A stretch of DNA of 64,000 bases, from NCBI RefSeq assembly GCF_002283555.1, contig NZ_MVOI01000003.1, positions 1,290,798 through 1,354,797 on the forward strand, read 5' to 3'. Below the pieces are notes generated by a model. It did not search any database. It was not told where the DNA came from and saw only the letters and a list, made by a program, of their open reading frames with translations. Position numbers and translations under genes: made by a program. Positions 61,835 to 64,000 of the stretch are shown here, in pieces (position 1 is the first letter of the stretch; the number at the start of each line of letters is the position of its first letter). The DNA comes from Rubrivirga sp. SAORIC476. Its GTDB lineage: Bacteria > Bacteroidota > Rhodothermia > Rhodothermales > Rubricoccaceae.

Positions 61835-63877
61835 ATGCTCCGCCTCCTCGCCGCCCTCCTCGTCTGCGCGACTGCCGCGTCTCAGGCCCCACCCGTCCTG
61901 ATCCTCGACGCCAACCCTACGGGGGGCGACCAGATCGTGAGCACGAACTATGGCGTCAGCGACGACGCCACGCTCACCTTCGGGGGGCCTGTCGACCAGC
62001 ACCTCGTGGAGTACCGCGGCGAACTGTACTTCACCGTCACCGGCGCGGACGGCAACCGCGAGGTGTGGGTCTCGAACGGGACTGCCGAGGGCACCGCGCC
62101 GCTCCTCGTCGGCCCCCGACCGTCCGCACCCAACCTGTTCGTCCGAACCCACGGGCGGCTGTACTTCTCGGGCCTCGTGGGCTCGCGGCAAAACACCTAC
62201 GTCACCGACGGCCACGACATCCGCTTGCTACTTGAGGACGTCGTGCCGCAGCGACGGCTGGAGTCGACGACCACGCCCGCGCTCCTCCTGCGCGGGACGC
62301 TGGACGATGCCCCCGCGATCCTGGGCAACTGCCGCCGCGACGGCTCGGGCGGACCGATCTGTGCCGCGGGCCCCTTCGCCACCACGTCGGGCGCCATTCA
62401 GCTTACCGAGGACGCCACCCAGCTGTTCTTCCGCGCCAGCAGCGACGGCGACCTCTACAAGTCGTTCGGCAACGAGACCTCGACGGAGTCCATCCTGGGC
62501 GGCCAGTTGGGCGAGGACCTCGAGCAGCCGTCCGCGCCGATGGCCACGTCGGACCGCGTCTTCTTCAGCTGCCGGTGGACGCAGGGCGGCATCGACCGCG
62601 GCCGGGAGATGTGCACGAGCCAGGGCTTGGCCGGCCAGGCGAGCCTCGCGGCCGACATCCGCCCGGGCCAGCCGTCCTCCAGCCCCGTGCTCCTCGGCGT
62701 CTATGGCGACCGCGTCTACTTCCGCGCGCGGACCGACGACAGCCCCACGCGCGACGTGGTGTTCCGCACGACGGACGCGGGCACCGTCGAGCGCCTGAGC
62801 GACCCCGGCGGGGTCGAGCCGGACTTCGGCTTCAACGTCCGATTCTTTGAGCTTCGGGGCGAGGTCTACTACAGCGGGTTCACGTCCGCGGGCGGCGCCC
62901 GCGTCTGGCGCGACGGCGAGGTGGTGGCCTCGCTCCCGGACCTCCGCAACGGACACTCGGACGGGGAGACGGCCTACTTCGTCGGGCGGGAAGCCAGCAG
63001 CGACCCCTTCCAGATCTACACCTTCGACGGCACCACCCTCCAGGCCGTCGCCGACGTGCCGCCCGAGGGGTTCACCTTCAGCCACCCGACGCCCTACAAC
63101 GGGGGCCTGGTCTACTCCAACGGCGACAACCTCTACAGCTACGACGTGCGGCCGCGCGCCGCGCGCCGGACCGTGGCTGATGCACCAGCCGGAGGCGTCG
63201 TGTTCGAGGTGTTCGCGGGCGAGACGGCTCAGCCGGCTAGGTTCGTCCCGACGGCGGGCGTGGCGGCGGGCCAGCTCCGCGTCTCCCGTCTGTCGGCGGC
63301 TCGGGAGTCGATCCCTGCCCCCAACCCGTCGCTCCTCCCGCTGGACGGGTACTACCACCTCGGCGTCGACCCTGGGCTGGAGGGCCTGCGCGGGGACCTG
63401 ACGCTCGCGTACACCGCAGCGGACCTCGCCGAGGCGGGCGCGGACGCCGCCGGGCTGGGCGTCTGGCAGTGGAGCGTCGACGGTCAGGACTGGGTCGCCC
63501 GGCCGGTCACGGCCCGCGCCGACGGCACGGTCACCGTCTCCGACGTCACGCCAGTCGACTTCTTCGTGCTCGGCTCCGACCAGCCGGTCTCCGCTACCGA
63601 CCGCCCTCGGGCCGACGGCTCCGTGCTGCACGCGCCCGCGCCCAACCCCACATCCGGGCGCAGCGTCGTCCGCTACGACCTCGCCGTCGCGGGGCCGGTT
63701 CGCCTGACGGTCCACGACCTGTTGGGACGCGAGGTGGCCGTCGTCGCCGAGGGTCACCACGCCGCGGGGGCGCACCGGGCCTCGCTGGAGGCGTCCGCGC
63801 TGGCACCGGGCCTCTACCTGCTCCGCCTCGACGCGCCAGACGGCGCACACACGACGCGCCTGACGCTGGCTCGCTGA
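61835..63877 (+). CDS. Type IX-secreted protein with ELWxxDGT-like repeats
   Basis: A 680-residue secreted protein: signal peptide about residues 1-17 (MLRLLAALLVCATAASQ), a long beta-rich region, then a C-terminal sorting domain of about 80 residues starting PNPTSGRSVVRYDLAVAGPV and ending GLYLLRLDAPDGAHTTRLTLAR. Repeated units of the ELWxxDGT type are visible, e.g. GELYFTVTGADGNREVWVSNGTAEGTAPL and GRLYFSGLVGSRQNTYVTDG, suggesting a propeller. TAGTTG at 61809 is a possible promoter element, 20 bp upstream. Function unknown; surface location or release by the type IX system is expected. Confidence 0.82.
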   Translation: MLRLLAALLVCATAASQAPPVLILDANPTGGDQIVSTNYGVSDDATLTFGGPVDQHLVEYRGELYFTVTGADGNREVWVSNGTAEGTAPLLVGPRPSAPNLFVRTHGRLYFSGLVGSRQNTYVTDGHDIRLLLEDVVPQRRLESTTTPALLLRGTLDDAPAILGNCRRDGSGGPICAAGPFATTSGAIQLTEDATQLFFRASSDGDLYKSFGNETSTESILGGQLGEDLEQPSAPMATSDRVFFSCRWTQGGIDRGREMCTSQGLAGQASLAADIRPGQPSSSPVLLGVYGDRVYFRARTDDSPTRDVVFRTTDAGTVERLSDPGGVEPDFGFNVRFFELRGEVYYSGFTSAGGARVWRDGEVVASLPDLRNGHSDGETAYFVGREASSDPFQIYTFDGTTLQAVADVPPEGFTFSHPTPYNGGLVYSNGDNLYSYDVRPRAARRTVADAPAGGVVFEVFAGETAQPARFVPTAGVAAGQLRVSRLSAARESIPAPNPSLLPLDGYYHLGVDPGLEGLRGDLTLAYTAADLAEAGADAAGLGVWQWSVDGQDWVARPVTARADGTVTVSDVTPVDFFVLGSDQPVSATDRPRADGSVLHAPAPNPTSGRSVVRYDLAVAGPVRLTVHDLLGREVAVVAEGHHAAGAHRASLEASALAPGLYLLRLDAPDGAHTTRLTLAR

Positions 63878-63901
63878 CCCCGCACGGCCCCCGAGGCCGG
63901 T

Positions 63902-64000
63902 CTACCCGGTCCGGACGAGGGCGAGGAACGACGCGTAGACGCCCTGGAAGTCGGGGTCGAAGGGCACCCGGTTGTGGCCCGCATCCGCGAACACCGCCAG
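63902..64000 (-). CDS. C-terminal end of an alpha/beta hydrolase (continues beyond window)
   Basis: The last 32 codons of a minus-strand gene whose start lies outside the window. The readable peptide ends ADAGHNRVPFDPDFQGVYAS, followed by about ten residues to the stop. GHN preceded by a small residue is the usual catalytic-His segment of alpha/beta hydrolases. It is convergent with the type IX-secreted protein gene, 24 bp apart. Confidence 0.55.
   Translation of the reverse strand: MAVFADAGHNRVPFDPDFQGVYASFLALVRTG

Noticed and set aside
14145-63877. Components of the type IX secretion machine itself.
   Set aside because: Only two cargo proteins with sorting domains are seen; no PorV, SprA, GldK-N or PorU-like gene is in the window.

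Overview
The window is very GC-rich, densely coding bacterial DNA with no rRNA, tRNA, CRISPR array, prophage or insertion sequence that I can see. Two secreted proteins end in Por-type (type IX secretion) C-terminal sorting domains. Promoter-like TAnnTT(T)G elements, the near absence of Shine-Dalgarno sequences and the high GC content together suggest a high-GC member of the Bacteroidota/Rhodothermota, plausibly a marine Rubricoccaceae (Rubrivirga-like) organism. The genus is inference; the phylum-level assignment is better supported.

Layout. 0-10.3 kb is housekeeping: a three-subunit proton-translocating transhydrogenase (pntAA partial, pntAB, pntB), a VOC-type ring-cleaving dioxygenase, a divergent MEMO-family protein, a DUF2520 Rossmann protein, an unknown alanine-rich protein, a saccharopine-dehydrogenase-like protein, lysS and a DUF2461 protein. 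10.3-16 kb looks like an accessory signalling and surface island: a soluble PAS-PAS histidine kinase, a LuxR-type regulator, two small lipoproteins and a type IX-secreted protein. It contains three copies of an 18-bp palindrome. 16-30 kb holds ispG, a phospholipase D/cardiolipin synthase, two Ca2+/Na+ antiporter paralogues, a membrane-anchored SGNH-TPR protein, a WD40 lipoprotein, a CPA2 cation/proton antiporter, an L,D-transpeptidase, an EEP-fold protein and a tandem pair of rhomboids, one active and one apparently dead. 30-36 kb carries an LpxH-like phosphoesterase, a class A penicillin-binding protein, an SbcD-like nuclease and ispE.

36.4-47.9 kb is a polysaccharide locus: Wza-like export protein, Wzz-like copolymerase without a kinase domain, O-antigen polymerase/ligase, Wzx-like flippase, three GT4 glycosyltransferases, one GT-A-like protein and an FkbM methyltransferase. 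It is built as short blocks on alternating strands with 4-bp start/stop overlaps inside blocks. No initiating phosphoglycosyltransferase is present, so the locus probably works with genes elsewhere.

47.9-64 kb has dut, a POT peptide transporter, an RhlE-like helicase, an MBL hydrolase, an LptF/LptG permease, rsmI (its start codon abuts a 6-copy heptanucleotide repeat), two tandem thioredoxin-fold proteins with CxxS active sites, a divergent TrpF-like protein coupled to a rhodanese, a DUF2723 membrane protein, an alpha/beta hydrolase, a second type IX-secreted protein and the tail of another hydrolase on the minus strand.

The most notable non-gene signals are: the decamer CCGAGGCGGG, enriched between genes and paired as stems of terminator-like hairpins; the three ATGGGC-N6-GCCCAT-type palindromes; the heptanucleotide repeat at rsmI; and the recurring TAnnTT(T)G-like elements close to start codons.
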